A DNA stretch of 64,000 nt from assembly GCA_049700455.1 (NCBI GenBank), contig JBNAVJ010000005.1, forward strand, positions 68,328 through 132,327, in the 5' to 3' direction. Positions 9,008 through 18,265 of this stretch are shown here, piece by piece (position 1 is the first letter of the stretch; each line of letters starts with the position of its first letter). The notes under the pieces were generated by a model. The model did no database searches, was not told the origin of the DNA, and saw nothing but the letters and a program-made list of their open reading frames with translations. Source of the DNA: JBNAVJ01 sp049700455 (GTDB taxonomy: Bacteria; Bacteroidota; Ignavibacteria; Tepidaquicellales; Tepidaquicellaceae). Position numbers and translations under genes: made by a program.

Positions 9008-10323
9008 TTTAAACCTCCGATTAAATTATGATTATATTCTTTAAAAAAGTTTGTTAAAATATTGTTACTATTATAAGTATATTTTGGGACTTCCTGAACA
9101 TAAAATGAATATCTAACCAGAAGCTCTACCTTATCAGAGAGCAGGAAAAATAAATTTACTCCCGCTAAATTGGAAATTTTATCTTCTACATTGTAAACAA
9201 TATAATAATTGTCTTCAGAATAATTGACAATGGTTCCAAAAGTATACTGAAGTTCTGCCCAAACCTTATTCAAAAGTTTAAATCCTATTTTTGTTCTTAG
9301 TAAGCCCCGCTCGACAGCATAGTTGTTGGTATTAATATTTCTGTGAAGAATAAAGTTTGACACAAGGTATAGGTTAAGATTACTCTTAGGGTATAAGGTG
9401 ACATCAAGACTAGATTGTCTCTGATTATTATTATTCATATTAGAGACAGAGTTTGAAAGTCCCAGAGTGATATTACCAAGTTCTTTTGATAAACTCAAAC
9501 CAAATATATAGTTGTTCTGAGATGAAGAAGTTTTTTGAGCAACAAAATCCGACCCTGATTGTAATACAAGAAGCTCTTCGTAATTAACAAATAGCAAGTT
9601 CATTGTGAGTGTAGTGTAAAAATTCGCACCCAGATAAATTCCTCCTGTAAGATAATAGTTCCACTGCTGAGTACGCAAATCAACTTCTTGCAATTTATTC
9701 TTATTAAAAAACTGTCCGGTCCGAGAAATGTTCAGACCACTTACACCGTGAAATAAACTTACTCGCTCAGATATAGAATGCAATAGATTAAGACTGAAAT
9801 AATTACTGTTATTTCTAATGAGCTGAGACTCCACTGTTTGAGAACCTCCTTTACCAAAATTGGTTTTGGTATCATCGTAATTACTGTTTATACCATAACC
9901 ACCCTCTACATAACTGCCGGCAACAAATTTAGGTTCTAAGTAGTGAACCTTTTGACGAAGTGAAGGGGGTAATAATGTAGCAAGAAGATTTAATTTGGCA
10001 GTTTTGTTTGTAAACAAATAGGAATAATACAGATATTCTAATGCTATGGTATCGCCAGGCTGAAACTCCAGCGCACGTTCAAAATGAGGTATTGCTGAAA
10101 GATATTTTTTGAGTTCATAATATCCTATACCTGCACGCATTCTTAAATAATAAAAATCAACTCCATTACTTATAGCGTCTTCACAATAGATTGTTAAACT
10201 ATCCCATTTCCCTGCTACATAAAGTTCAAAGGATTTAGCATCAACTTCAGATTTATCATTTTTTGTCTGAGACACAGCAGATGAAACAAGTATCAATAAA
10301 ACGAGTATTATTCCTGCACGCAT
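8995..10323 (-). CDS. TPR plus outer-membrane beta-barrel protein
   Basis: A 442-residue protein with a cleavable signal peptide (about 1-18), two or three TPR helices (about 28-120) and a long C-terminal region of alternating hydrophobic/polar strands ending in an aromatic residue (LKWTF), as expected for an outer-membrane beta-barrel. The layout resembles YaiO-type outer-membrane proteins. It overlaps the UT-M23 gene upstream by 16 bases and the TPR gene downstream by 13 bases. Its likely role is the outer-membrane component of the six-gene system; the substrate is unknown. Confidence 0.72.
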   Translation of the reverse strand: MRAGIILVLLILVSSAVSQTKNDKSEVDAKSFELYVAGKWDSLTIYCEDAISNGVDFYYLRMRAGIGYYELKKYLSAIPHFERALEFQPGDTIALEYLYYSYLFTNKTAKLNLLATLLPPSLRQKVHYLEPKFVAGSYVEGGYGINSNYDDTKTNFGKGGSQTVESQLIRNNSNYFSLNLLHSISERVSLFHGVSGLNISRTGQFFNKNKLQEVDLRTQQWNYYLTGGIYLGANFYTTLTMNLLFVNYEELLVLQSGSDFVAQKTSSSQNNYIFGLSLSKELGNITLGLSNSVSNMNNNNQRQSSLDVTLYPKSNLNLYLVSNFILHRNINTNNYAVERGLLRTKIGFKLLNKVWAELQYTFGTIVNYSEDNYYIVYNVEDKISNLAGVNLFFLLSDKVELLVRYSFYVQEVPKYTYNSNNILTNFFKEYNHNLIGGLKWTF

Positions 10324-12497
10324 TGTAGTAATGATTTTGATTTCTTTGTTTCTATTTTGACTTCTTTGATTCCAGTCCTATCAATAATTGTTTGAAAAGA
10401 TTTCTCACTTGTTTTAATACCAAAAATTCGATTTGTAACTTTTGATTCAAGAAGAATCCAACCAGGACTTAAGACATTATCAATTTCTTTGTATTTAAGA
10501 CTATAATCTGCTCTCATAAATAATATGAACGGAGATACAAAATCCTGAATAAGCAATTTTAACTTTGAAAATATCAAATTTAGAGCAAAAACATCACTAA
10601 TTACAAGATTCTTATAGAACCCAAGTGGCACGTGATAGAAAGCAAGAAAAAATTCATATAAGACAGATTTTCTCTTCCCGACAAAATTATAAAAATAAAA
10701 TACTTTCCCATCGTTGTAAAAATAAGCGTAACTATTACTACCTTCTTCATAAAGATAAGAGTAATTAAACATATCTGTACCCACAAGCCAATTAACAAGT
10801 ATTTCTTTTGTCCCATTTACATACTTGAAGGTCAGTTTTCTGCCTGGAACAAGGTGAAACGCAGTTCTCATCAGGTTATTAACCTCTATATTACAAACTT
10901 TCTCGGTAACAAGCGGACGTGAAAACAACTGAAAAACAAAACCACTATTTGTATGAACAATATATTGTGAGAATGGATAATCAATTGTTTCCCCATCGAT
11001 TCGGTTAGTTGCTTGCAACTGAAAATGTAAATGCGGCTGTGGTGAACGCCCGGAACTACCACACTCTGCAAGCGGTTGCCCCGATTTTACCCAGTCTCCT
11101 TTATTAACACGAAAAGAACCAGCCTTCAGGTGTGACATTTTCGAATAAAAATAGTCTCCGTGTTTTATGATTATAGTATTCCCCCAGTTATGTTCAAGGT
11201 TTACATCTCCTACAAGATTATCAGGAATCCCATCTACAATCTCTTCCACCACACCATCAGCAGGAGCAAGAACAACTTTACCATAGCAATAGTAATCCTC
11301 AAGTGTAGCACCTAAATTTCGATAAGTTTTGTTTTCATCGTCCGTAATGACAAAATCCCATGCATAACACCACCTATCTTTATGAGTAAAGTCTCCATTA
11401 TGTCCTTGCCAAACAGTCCACTCTCCAAAAAATGGGAGTCTCAGCAGGAAAGGTTTATATTCCTTGAATCTATGATTATTATTTACATAAGTATAAAGAC
11501 TATTTTCCGGTGTGTCCTGATGCAGTAAGATCTCAGTTAGGTTATCTTTTTTTATTAACCTGCTTTTTAACATATTTAGAAAAAGCAGAACTATAATATT
11601 AAAAGGTAAAGAATATATATGCAATTTTAACTTAGCAAAGACACTACTAAAACCTACTGTAAGCAAAACAGCAACCGGCATCAGAAAAATTGTCCATAGA
11701 TACGAACTTTTCGAAGGGACCACAAAATAACCACCAACAGCAATTGATGTTAATATAAAATTAAATCCAATGTAAGCATAACTAACTTCGTTTATATCCA
11801 CACCAATTAGAAGATAAAACGCATAGGCGCAGTAATAACCCAGCACAGAAAGAGTAAATGCAATACGGGAGAAATATAGCAAACCTACAGCAATTATAAT
11901 TCCTGAAATCACATTATACTGAAAAAAAATTGCCCCAAGTGAAAGCAGATAAATCTTAACGGAACCTATCAAATCAAACTTCCTGTACCATTCGTATATA
12001 TTAAGCAACCTTTCACCACCTATCTTATAAACATCGTTCATAAAAAATATACCACGTGCACTTACTCCAATGAAATTAAATTCACGTGCAGCAATAGTAA
12101 CTATCCAGAAAGTAAGTAAAAATGATAAGCTTAAAAATGGCAGATAATATTTCGTCAACAGGTTTTCCAGGGCAATGGTTAAAAAGAAACAGAGTATTGA
12201 AGCAAATACAACTACAACAATAATTATAGCATGAAATTCAAATTCTAATCCTATTCCCAGCCCAACGAGAAGACTATTAAACGTGTATAAACCTTTCTGG
12301 ATTTTGGATTTGTCAAACCCCAATGTGTAGGAAATCATCAGGGATGTAAGAAGAGCAACAAATCCACATAAACCAGAAAAGAGGTCAAAAAAGGAACTTA
12401 ACAAAAGCAATATAGCAAAAAACTTCTTTTCAGAGAAGAAAATAATCGAATAGCTGTTTAATATTGAATCAGTAAAAAAACTGATTTTATTTTTCAC
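10308..12497 (-). CDS. Urea transporter-like membrane domain fused to M23 peptidase domain
   Basis: A 729-residue fusion. Residues about 20-310 form a polytopic region with the duplicated urea-transporter signatures GLYTFNSLLVGLGIGLEF (about 69-86) and YIGFNFILTSIAVGG (about 242-256), plus SLPFN near 296. Residues about 355-510 form an M23/LytM domain with YSKMSHL (H456) and PHLHF (H489, H491). The usual first zinc-ligand motif HxxxD reads C377-YAW-D381, so Cys replaces His. A further 200-residue tail is not recognised. GTG start at 12497 overlaps the upstream stop as GTGA. The fold assignments are firm; transported substrate and peptidase activity are not established. Confidence 0.82.
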   Translation of the reverse strand: MKNKISFFTDSILNSYSIIFFSEKKFFAILLLLSSFFDLFSGLCGFVALLTSLMISYTLGFDKSKIQKGLYTFNSLLVGLGIGLEFEFHAIIIVVVVFASILCFFLTIALENLLTKYYLPFLSLSFLLTFWIVTIAAREFNFIGVSARGIFFMNDVYKIGGERLLNIYEWYRKFDLIGSVKIYLLSLGAIFFQYNVISGIIIAVGLLYFSRIAFTLSVLGYYCAYAFYLLIGVDINEVSYAYIGFNFILTSIAVGGYFVVPSKSSYLWTIFLMPVAVLLTVGFSSVFAKLKLHIYSLPFNIIVLLFLNMLKSRLIKKDNLTEILLHQDTPENSLYTYVNNNHRFKEYKPFLLRLPFFGEWTVWQGHNGDFTHKDRWCYAWDFVITDDENKTYRNLGATLEDYYCYGKVVLAPADGVVEEIVDGIPDNLVGDVNLEHNWGNTIIIKHGDYFYSKMSHLKAGSFRVNKGDWVKSGQPLAECGSSGRSPQPHLHFQLQATNRIDGETIDYPFSQYIVHTNSGFVFQLFSRPLVTEKVCNIEVNNLMRTAFHLVPGRKLTFKYVNGTKEILVNWLVGTDMFNYSYLYEEGSNSYAYFYNDGKVFYFYNFVGKRKSVLYEFFLAFYHVPLGFYKNLVISDVFALNLIFSKLKLLIQDFVSPFILFMRADYSLKYKEIDNVLSPGWILLESKVTNRIFGIKTSEKSFQTIIDRTGIKEVKIETKKSKSLLQCVQE

Positions 12498-13858
12498 AGA
12501 CTTATTTTTTTCTCATTCAAATAGTCAGGTATTACTTCAAATTGGGTAATACTTTCAGTTGTTTCTTTTTTTCTAATGAGATGAATCTGACCTTTCATAT
12601 CAATCAGGACGACATTAGGGCGCGTAGTAATAAATTGCATCCATTGAGTAAGATTATATGCTCCCACTCTCGTTATTACAAAAATATCACCCCTTTTAAC
12701 CGGAGGCAAAGCAACGTTTTCTCTTAATTGATCAATATTCATACAAAGGGGCCCGTAAACAGAAGTCAATTCCGTATGGGGAGAAAACTCTTGTGCTGGC
12801 ACAATTTTGTGGTCATACCAGAAAGAAGTAAATAACAAGTTCACCCCCACATCAACAATTATAGCCTTTCTACCATCTGAGAGCCTCTTGTTTGCAAGAA
12901 CAGTGCCTATTATATAACCAGCATCGTCAACCAATGCACGCCCCGTTTCAAGAATAAGTAAAGGCAAATGTTCCGGATTTATCTGTGAGTTAATAATGGT
13001 CGTTGTAATAGCTTCAGCGTAATCATCAAAAGTTGGAACTGTATCTATCCCCAAAAGATACGACCCCTTTAGAGTATTCTTAGATGCAAACCCTCCCCCG
13101 AGATCTATATAATCAATATAATGATGGTACTTTTTTTCTATATTGATTGCCAAATCAACAAGTTTTGCTGTTGCAACGGCATAAGCGTTTGTTGACAGCA
13201 TAAAAGTACCTATGTGGGTATGTAAACCAACAAGATGTAATTTATTACTTAACATTATTCTATTTATTGCTTCCCATGCTTCACCGTTTTCATAATTAAA
13301 GCCAAACCTATCCCACATAGGATAAACCCCCGTATCCATATTAACCCGAATCGCAACTTTAGGTTTCTTTTTCAATGAAGTTGCAATATCAATAAGGGAA
13401 TAGAGTTCATCAAAATGGTCTATATGTATTAACGCCCCTTTTTCAACAGCAAATTTTAGGTTTTCATCGGTTTTTTCAGGTCCATTATAAATTACGTGTG
13501 ACCCATCAATACCAAGTTGTAAAGCCTTTTCAAATTCAAACATACTAACCACTTCAGCCCAGGCACCTTCTTGATGAAAAATTTTACAAATGCTGTTGAG
13601 GTAGTTTGTTTTATAAGACCAGGCAAATTGCACCTTAGGATAACGAGTTTCAAAAGCACGTTTTGCTTCCTTGAAAGTCTTTCTTATTGTGAGTTCCGAT
13701 ATTACAAAAACAGGAGACCCATATTCTTTGACAATGTCTTTTACAGGGATATCTTCAATATGTGTAATAGGTTCAAATTCAGATTTTAATCCAAATTTGT
13801 TTGAAATCCCTACTGAGATTTTCTTAATGATAGGCCGTTCAAATACTTCTTTTCCCAT
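12494..13858 (-). CDS. PLP-dependent decarboxylase of the LysA / ornithine decarboxylase fold
   Basis: A 454-residue fold-III PLP enzyme. The Schiff-base lysine is K83 in FAWSYKTNYL; other landmarks are HTHIGT, the phosphate-binding DLGGGF, ETGRALVDDAGY, and the decarboxylase-type active-site Cys in YGPLCMNID. Catalytic residues are intact, so decarboxylation of a basic or diamino acid is likely, but its position next to ATP-grasp, PqqD and UT-M23 genes argues against ordinary lysine synthesis. The ATG at 13858 is 13 bases after the ATP-grasp stop, and its TGA overlaps the next gene. The substrate cannot be told from sequence. Confidence 0.85.
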   Translation of the reverse strand: MGKEVFERPIIKKISVGISNKFGLKSEFEPITHIEDIPVKDIVKEYGSPVFVISELTIRKTFKEAKRAFETRYPKVQFAWSYKTNYLNSICKIFHQEGAWAEVVSMFEFEKALQLGIDGSHVIYNGPEKTDENLKFAVEKGALIHIDHFDELYSLIDIATSLKKKPKVAIRVNMDTGVYPMWDRFGFNYENGEAWEAINRIMLSNKLHLVGLHTHIGTFMLSTNAYAVATAKLVDLAINIEKKYHHYIDYIDLGGGFASKNTLKGSYLLGIDTVPTFDDYAEAITTTIINSQINPEHLPLLILETGRALVDDAGYIIGTVLANKRLSDGRKAIIVDVGVNLLFTSFWYDHKIVPAQEFSPHTELTSVYGPLCMNIDQLRENVALPPVKRGDIFVITRVGAYNLTQWMQFITTRPNVVLIDMKGQIHLIRKKETTESITQFEVIPDYLNEKKISL

Positions 13859-13871
13859 ATAAAATTATTTT

Positions 13872-14915
13872 TTATAGTTCTCCAAATTGAGTTAACTTTT
13901 CAAATTCTTCAAGGTTGGTAATCATTTCATATGAGTACCTGATAAAAAGTTTACCGATTTCGTATTTCTCCATAGGTTTGACCTCTATACCGAGTGCGAG
14001 TTTCACCAGAGCTTCAGGTAAGTTTTGTCCTGCACCTACTGCTAAGTACACCCACGCTGGTAATCTTGGATTGATTTCAAGGAGATAGTATTTATTCTTA
14101 GATTTGATAATTTCCAGTTCCATACCCCCTCTCCACTCAGTTCTGGCAATTATTTCGCGAGTTAATTTCAAGAGTTTTTCATCATCAATTGTAATACCAG
14201 ACCATGCTTTACCCCTCTCGGTAATATAAAGTTTACGCATTGGCACCGCACCTATTGTATTACCTTTGCCATCCCCAAGTGCCACAACGTTCACCTCAGT
14301 ACCCTGAACAAATTGCTGAATGATTATAGGCAGGCCCCACTTTGATGAAATTCTACGAAAGTAAATCAGAGCCTGTTCGGGAGTATATGCAACATACGCA
14401 TCGTAAAATTTACCCTTTACAAGTACCGGATATTGAAAGTCTTTTGTTAGGGTATAAATATCCCTCTCATTAAATATAGACCTACTATAAGGAACAAGTA
14501 TATCATATTTCTTGCCAAACTCATATAAAAAAGGTTTACTTCGTTCCTCAAGTTGATTGAGTGTTGGTAAGAAAGTCTTTATCCCCATTCGGTCCAATCT
14601 TTTTGAGGAACGAATAAAAGTATACAACTCAGCATCAAAATTCGGTATTAAAACATCAATCTTTTCAATACTATTGATATAATTTAGACGTTTCAATATA
14701 GCTTCAGAACCTGCGGAAGGATAAGGGATTTGATAACTCTTATCTACTAATTTATGCATATAGATGCCGGGTTCAAGATTTTCATACGCAAGTCCCACAA
14801 TCCTTACTTTAAATGACTTTGAGTCACGCAAACCTCTAATAACAGGAATACCGGGCCCGGGGTTGTCTATATTGTTTAAACCTGTAGTGGCAATAGTAAT
14901 TTGTTCTTTACTCAT
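13872..14915 (-). CDS. ATP-grasp enzyme, CarB-like
   Basis: A 347-residue ATP-grasp ligase resembling carbamoyl-phosphate synthase large-subunit relatives. The N-terminal pre-ATP-grasp domain begins ITIATTGLNN; the ATP-binding lysine is in YPVLVKGKFYDAY; the metal-binding Glu/Asn and terminal ligands lie in MELEII and LLEINPRLPAWVY. Such enzymes join a carboxylate to an amine via an acyl phosphate. I chose ATG 14915, giving an 8-base overlap with the PqqD gene (ATGAGTAA); a run of in-frame TTG codons upstream could extend it by three residues. The partner substrate is unknown. Confidence 0.82.
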   Translation of the reverse strand: MSKEQITIATTGLNNIDNPGPGIPVIRGLRDSKSFKVRIVGLAYENLEPGIYMHKLVDKSYQIPYPSAGSEAILKRLNYINSIEKIDVLIPNFDAELYTFIRSSKRLDRMGIKTFLPTLNQLEERSKPFLYEFGKKYDILVPYSRSIFNERDIYTLTKDFQYPVLVKGKFYDAYVAYTPEQALIYFRRISSKWGLPIIIQQFVQGTEVNVVALGDGKGNTIGAVPMRKLYITERGKAWSGITIDDEKLLKLTREIIARTEWRGGMELEIIKSKNKYYLLEINPRLPAWVYLAVGAGQNLPEALVKLALGIEVKPMEKYEIGKLFIRYSYEMITNLEEFEKLTQFGEL

Positions 14916-15153
14916 CAACAACAATACTTAGTTGAATTAACGTCGTAATAAATTCATCAAGAATCTTCGAAAGTACTGCTTCTGTAACTTCATACTTCTC
15001 CAGAAGCAATGCCCGAATCTCTTCAACGGATTTTCCTTGCTTAATTAATTTGATTATTTCTAATCCTATTGGATTCACAGAAAAAGATTCTCCTGTGGTA
15101 GGGTCAAAAATAAAACCAGTATCGCTAATTGCAATTTTATTATTGAATTTCAT
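14908..15153 (-). CDS. PqqD-like peptide-binding protein
   Basis: An 81-residue protein with the PqqD-family pattern: an N-terminal beta-hairpin with DPTTGESFSVNPIG, followed by a helical part (IIKLIKQGKSVEEIRALLLEKY written in two helices). PqqD domains bind the leader of a ribosomally made precursor peptide and present it to a modifying enzyme. Here the partner appears to be the overlapping ATP-grasp enzyme. No radical-SAM gene and no convincing precursor peptide are seen within this operon. First gene of the six-gene block; 119 bases separate it from the TonB receptor. Confidence 0.72.
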   Translation of the reverse strand: MKFNNKIAISDTGFIFDPTTGESFSVNPIGLEIIKLIKQGKSVEEIRALLLEKYEVTEAVLSKILDEFITTLIQLSIVVDE

Positions 15154-15272
15154 AAGAAACTTTTATATAAGTTAGACAAATTCTATGCCAGCGTGGTTTA
15201 TTTAAAAACTGAAAATTTTTAGCACTATTTTAATAATATTCGTCCATTTAGACGAAGGCACTATAGCCACTT

Positions 15273-17816
15273 TTAAAATTTTGCCGAAAATCCAATTGTC
15301 GGCAGAATAGGTATCATTCCAATAACTTCTCGTTTAATTTTTAAATCCGATGTTAGAGTATATCTATAACTCAGAACGTTTTTTCTGTTATAAACATTTA
15401 TGATATCTAAATAAAAAGACCAATCTGCTCCCAAAAACGATGTATACGCTGTAAACCTCAAATCAAGTCTGTGATAGTCTGGTCTTCTTTCAGATGCTAA
15501 ATTTTGTTCATTACCATAATCAAGATTAAAAAGCACCTGATTTGTAAGAGGATTAACAACAAGGCTATCATTATATATGCGAGGAGTAATCCCAATCGGT
15601 GGTGTAAACGGGAAGTTACTTGCAAAAGTCCATTTAATTCCAAGTTCCAGCCAGCTTTTAAGTCTATAGTTTAAAACAAAGTTAGCAACAATAGGTTGAT
15701 CAAATCTAAATGGTCGTTCTATGTCGTCTCGTTTACGCAATGCCCTGGATAGAGATAAATTAAACCACCCTGTTACTTTTGTATCAGGATTAATATATTT
15801 CTTTTCAATGCTAAATTCAATTCCATAGGCAGCACCTGTAGCACCATTAATGGGGTTAGTTGTAACAGAATCAACAGGAAGTTTTGTTGATGATCGTATC
15901 CAATTAGAAGGATTTTTTATGTAATTGGGGTCTGTGTTATTAGGATCAATCAGATAATATTTGTACCTGTATGTGGTAACTTTCTGCTGGAGAAGTATAT
16001 TATCAAATCTCTTATAATATGCTTCAATTCTCAATTGCCACTGATTACTCAGCCATCTATCAAAGCCAAGTACAAAATGAATTGCACGTTCTGCTTTTAA
16101 ATTTTCCCCTGTGGTACCGGTTAAGTCATAAAACGTCTGATTATCTATAAGTTTTTCATAGCCGGGTGACTGAAAATATAATCCCACCGATGATCTCACA
16201 GTAGTTAAAGGATTAAATGCATAGCCGAAACTAAAGCGGGGTGCTACATAAATAGCCTTCAAGAAAGAATAATAATCGAATCTAATAGATGGTTGGTAGT
16301 AAAAGTTTTTGCCAACCATAAATCTACCCTGCCCATAAACGTGAGACCTCAAATTAAACTTACCCTCTAAATTGAAATCCTCAAGTAATGCTCTGGCATT
16401 CGGAAGCGACCTTATGTAAGCCTTGAAATTATCATCAAGATCAAGTGTATATGAAAGGTCTGTTCGAATAAAATCAATTCCCCCTCCAAATTCAAATTTA
16501 TTATTGCCTTTTACCAATACCGCGCGATTGGTAAGGGAATACTTATAAAATTTATATCTTGACTTAAAATTAAATCCAAGTAAAGCCCCGATGGCTTTAA
16601 GACTATCCCTTTGAGAGGGGGTTAGATTTTCTTTATCTATGAGGGGATCCAGTATATCGCCATCAAAGCTATTATCACCATCATTAAAGTACATTGAAAA
16701 AGTTGTCTTTGAAAGGAAGTTCTGTGAAGGAATGTAATGCCAGCCAATTGCAAACAAATTGTTATGTGTTACATCAGTTGCATTAACACTATCAGGATTT
16801 GATCTCCCGCTGCCGGGAACAATATCAACTCCATCACGTGAGACTATTGCATTAACTAAAAATTTGCTTTTATCAAATGGACCGAAAACCCACTTCACCT
16901 GTAAATCTTGAAATGATGGAAACGAAGAATCATCTGTAATTAATCCTGATTTTCTTGCAAACGGGCCGACTATCAAGTCGTAATATGTTCTGCGAGAAGA
17001 CACCAGCCAGGAACCAGGTATTTTAAAAGGATTCTTTCCCTCAAAAATTAAATTTGCATTAGCAATGTTTACGTTTGTCATAACTGCAAAACTTCTATCC
17101 CTTATTCCCTCTCTATTTACCACATCCAGCACAGCGGATAATCTATCTCCATATTTTGCAGGAAAACCGCCTGTCATTAAATTAATATCACTCAAAGTCT
17201 CAGGATTAAACATACTAACAAGTCCATAGAGTCTATATGGACTAAAAACCTCTACCTCATCCATTATTATCAGATTTTGATCAGGCCCAGAACCCCTTAC
17301 GACAAGTTGAGAAGAAAAATCATTAGGGGAGGTAATACCCGGTAGTGCTTTAAGCGATCTAAGAACATCTTCTAATCCTCCAGGCAGAATTTTAACACTC
17401 AGTGGAGAAACATTAAAAAGACTTGTCCTCAAATCAGATTGACTTTGTTTAAATACCCCCTCAACATTAATTTCATCAAGTGTATATGTTTTAGATGTTA
17501 AGACTATATCATATTCTTTTGTCTGACCCGTAATATTAATGATAGTTTCCAGCAAGTCGTAACCAGCTGCGCTTACCTGCAGCTGATATTCTCCTGCTTT
17601 CAGAGAAATATCATAGCGTCCACCCTGATCAGAATACACACTTTTACTTTCATCAAGCTTTACATTATAAAATTTAAGCAAAGCAGCTGCAACTCTTTGT
17701 GATTTTTCATTGGTAATAACTCCAAAGACTTTTACTGCAGTTGAATCCTTAGCCAATATTCTGAAGCTTAAAAACAAAAAAATCAAATTTACTAAAAGAA
17801 ATCTTATAATGTACAT
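15273..17816 (-). CDS. TonB-dependent outer-membrane receptor
   Basis: An 847-residue protein with a signal peptide (about 1-22), a carboxypeptidase-regulatory-like beta-sandwich (about 28-112), a plug domain (about 125-240, with GGLEDVLRSLKALPG and SDLVVRGSGPDQN-like sequence) and a large beta-barrel ending in GFSAKF. It belongs to the TonB receptor class common in Bacteroidota; the substrate is not predictable. No SusD-like partner is adjacent. It lies upstream of, and in the same direction as, the PqqD operon; a weak hairpin in the 119-base gap leaves cotranscription open. Confidence 0.88.
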   Translation of the reverse strand: MYIIRFLLVNLIFLFLSFRILAKDSTAVKVFGVITNEKSQRVAAALLKFYNVKLDESKSVYSDQGGRYDISLKAGEYQLQVSAAGYDLLETIINITGQTKEYDIVLTSKTYTLDEINVEGVFKQSQSDLRTSLFNVSPLSVKILPGGLEDVLRSLKALPGITSPNDFSSQLVVRGSGPDQNLIIMDEVEVFSPYRLYGLVSMFNPETLSDINLMTGGFPAKYGDRLSAVLDVVNREGIRDRSFAVMTNVNIANANLIFEGKNPFKIPGSWLVSSRRTYYDLIVGPFARKSGLITDDSSFPSFQDLQVKWVFGPFDKSKFLVNAIVSRDGVDIVPGSGRSNPDSVNATDVTHNNLFAIGWHYIPSQNFLSKTTFSMYFNDGDNSFDGDILDPLIDKENLTPSQRDSLKAIGALLGFNFKSRYKFYKYSLTNRAVLVKGNNKFEFGGGIDFIRTDLSYTLDLDDNFKAYIRSLPNARALLEDFNLEGKFNLRSHVYGQGRFMVGKNFYYQPSIRFDYYSFLKAIYVAPRFSFGYAFNPLTTVRSSVGLYFQSPGYEKLIDNQTFYDLTGTTGENLKAERAIHFVLGFDRWLSNQWQLRIEAYYKRFDNILLQQKVTTYRYKYYLIDPNNTDPNYIKNPSNWIRSSTKLPVDSVTTNPINGATGAAYGIEFSIEKKYINPDTKVTGWFNLSLSRALRKRDDIERPFRFDQPIVANFVLNYRLKSWLELGIKWTFASNFPFTPPIGITPRIYNDSLVVNPLTNQVLFNLDYGNEQNLASERRPDYHRLDLRFTAYTSFLGADWSFYLDIINVYNRKNVLSYRYTLTSDLKIKREVIGMIPILPTIGFSAKF

Positions 17817-18265
17817 AGCCGTAATAAATTTAAGCGATTACTTCTTTTTTATATATAACAAAATTTCCACATATTTAGTTACCTCTGCTACTATACTATG
17901 CGTTGGTAAAATAAAACTTTCCAACTATATGTGCAAAGTGATTGGTCGTTTCAAAAATGCTGCCAGAATCATACCTCTCGAAAGAATTAAAACAAATAGT
18001 AAAATAAGGAAAACTACTCCTGTATACCGTGAGTATAGTACAATATCACAAAGTAGATTGTTTGACTGATGGGAAAAAAGCTCTTTTGTTTTTTGCAAAA
18101 TCAGTTTCAAAAGATTAAAATTTCGACTTAACTTAAACTTTTATTTTAAAGCCCTCAATTTATCTTTATAGTTCTGTATTTCTTCTATTTTTAAAAAGAT
18201 TTTTTTTGTTTTTTTTAATTCTGATTTAAAGTATATTTAGTTTTTATTTACCCTATAAAATTTCT
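17817..18265. other. Divergent intergenic region, no supported gene
   Basis: A 449-base AT-rich region between the minus-strand TonB receptor and the plus-strand M23 peptidase. It must hold both promoters. It contains long T-runs near 18196-18220. A minus-strand frame of 61 codons (17925-18110, TTG start, one hydrophobic stretch) is present but has no other support. No RNA gene seen. Confidence 0.6.

Noticed and set aside
15160..15200. Bacteroidota-type promoter (TAnnTTTG) before the pqqD-like gene and before the UbiA-family gene
   Set aside because: Candidates (TAGAATTTG, TAATCTTTG) have one base too many between the TA and TTTG parts, and no consistent upstream box was found.
15154..15272. 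Precursor-peptide gene for the PqqD-like protein
   Set aside because: Only frames of a few codons are present, so no peptide gene can be supported.
17925..18110. 61-codon minus-strand frame with one hydrophobic stretch upstream of the TonB receptor
   Set aside because: TTG start, no ribosome-binding site, no recognisable homology; left as intergenic.
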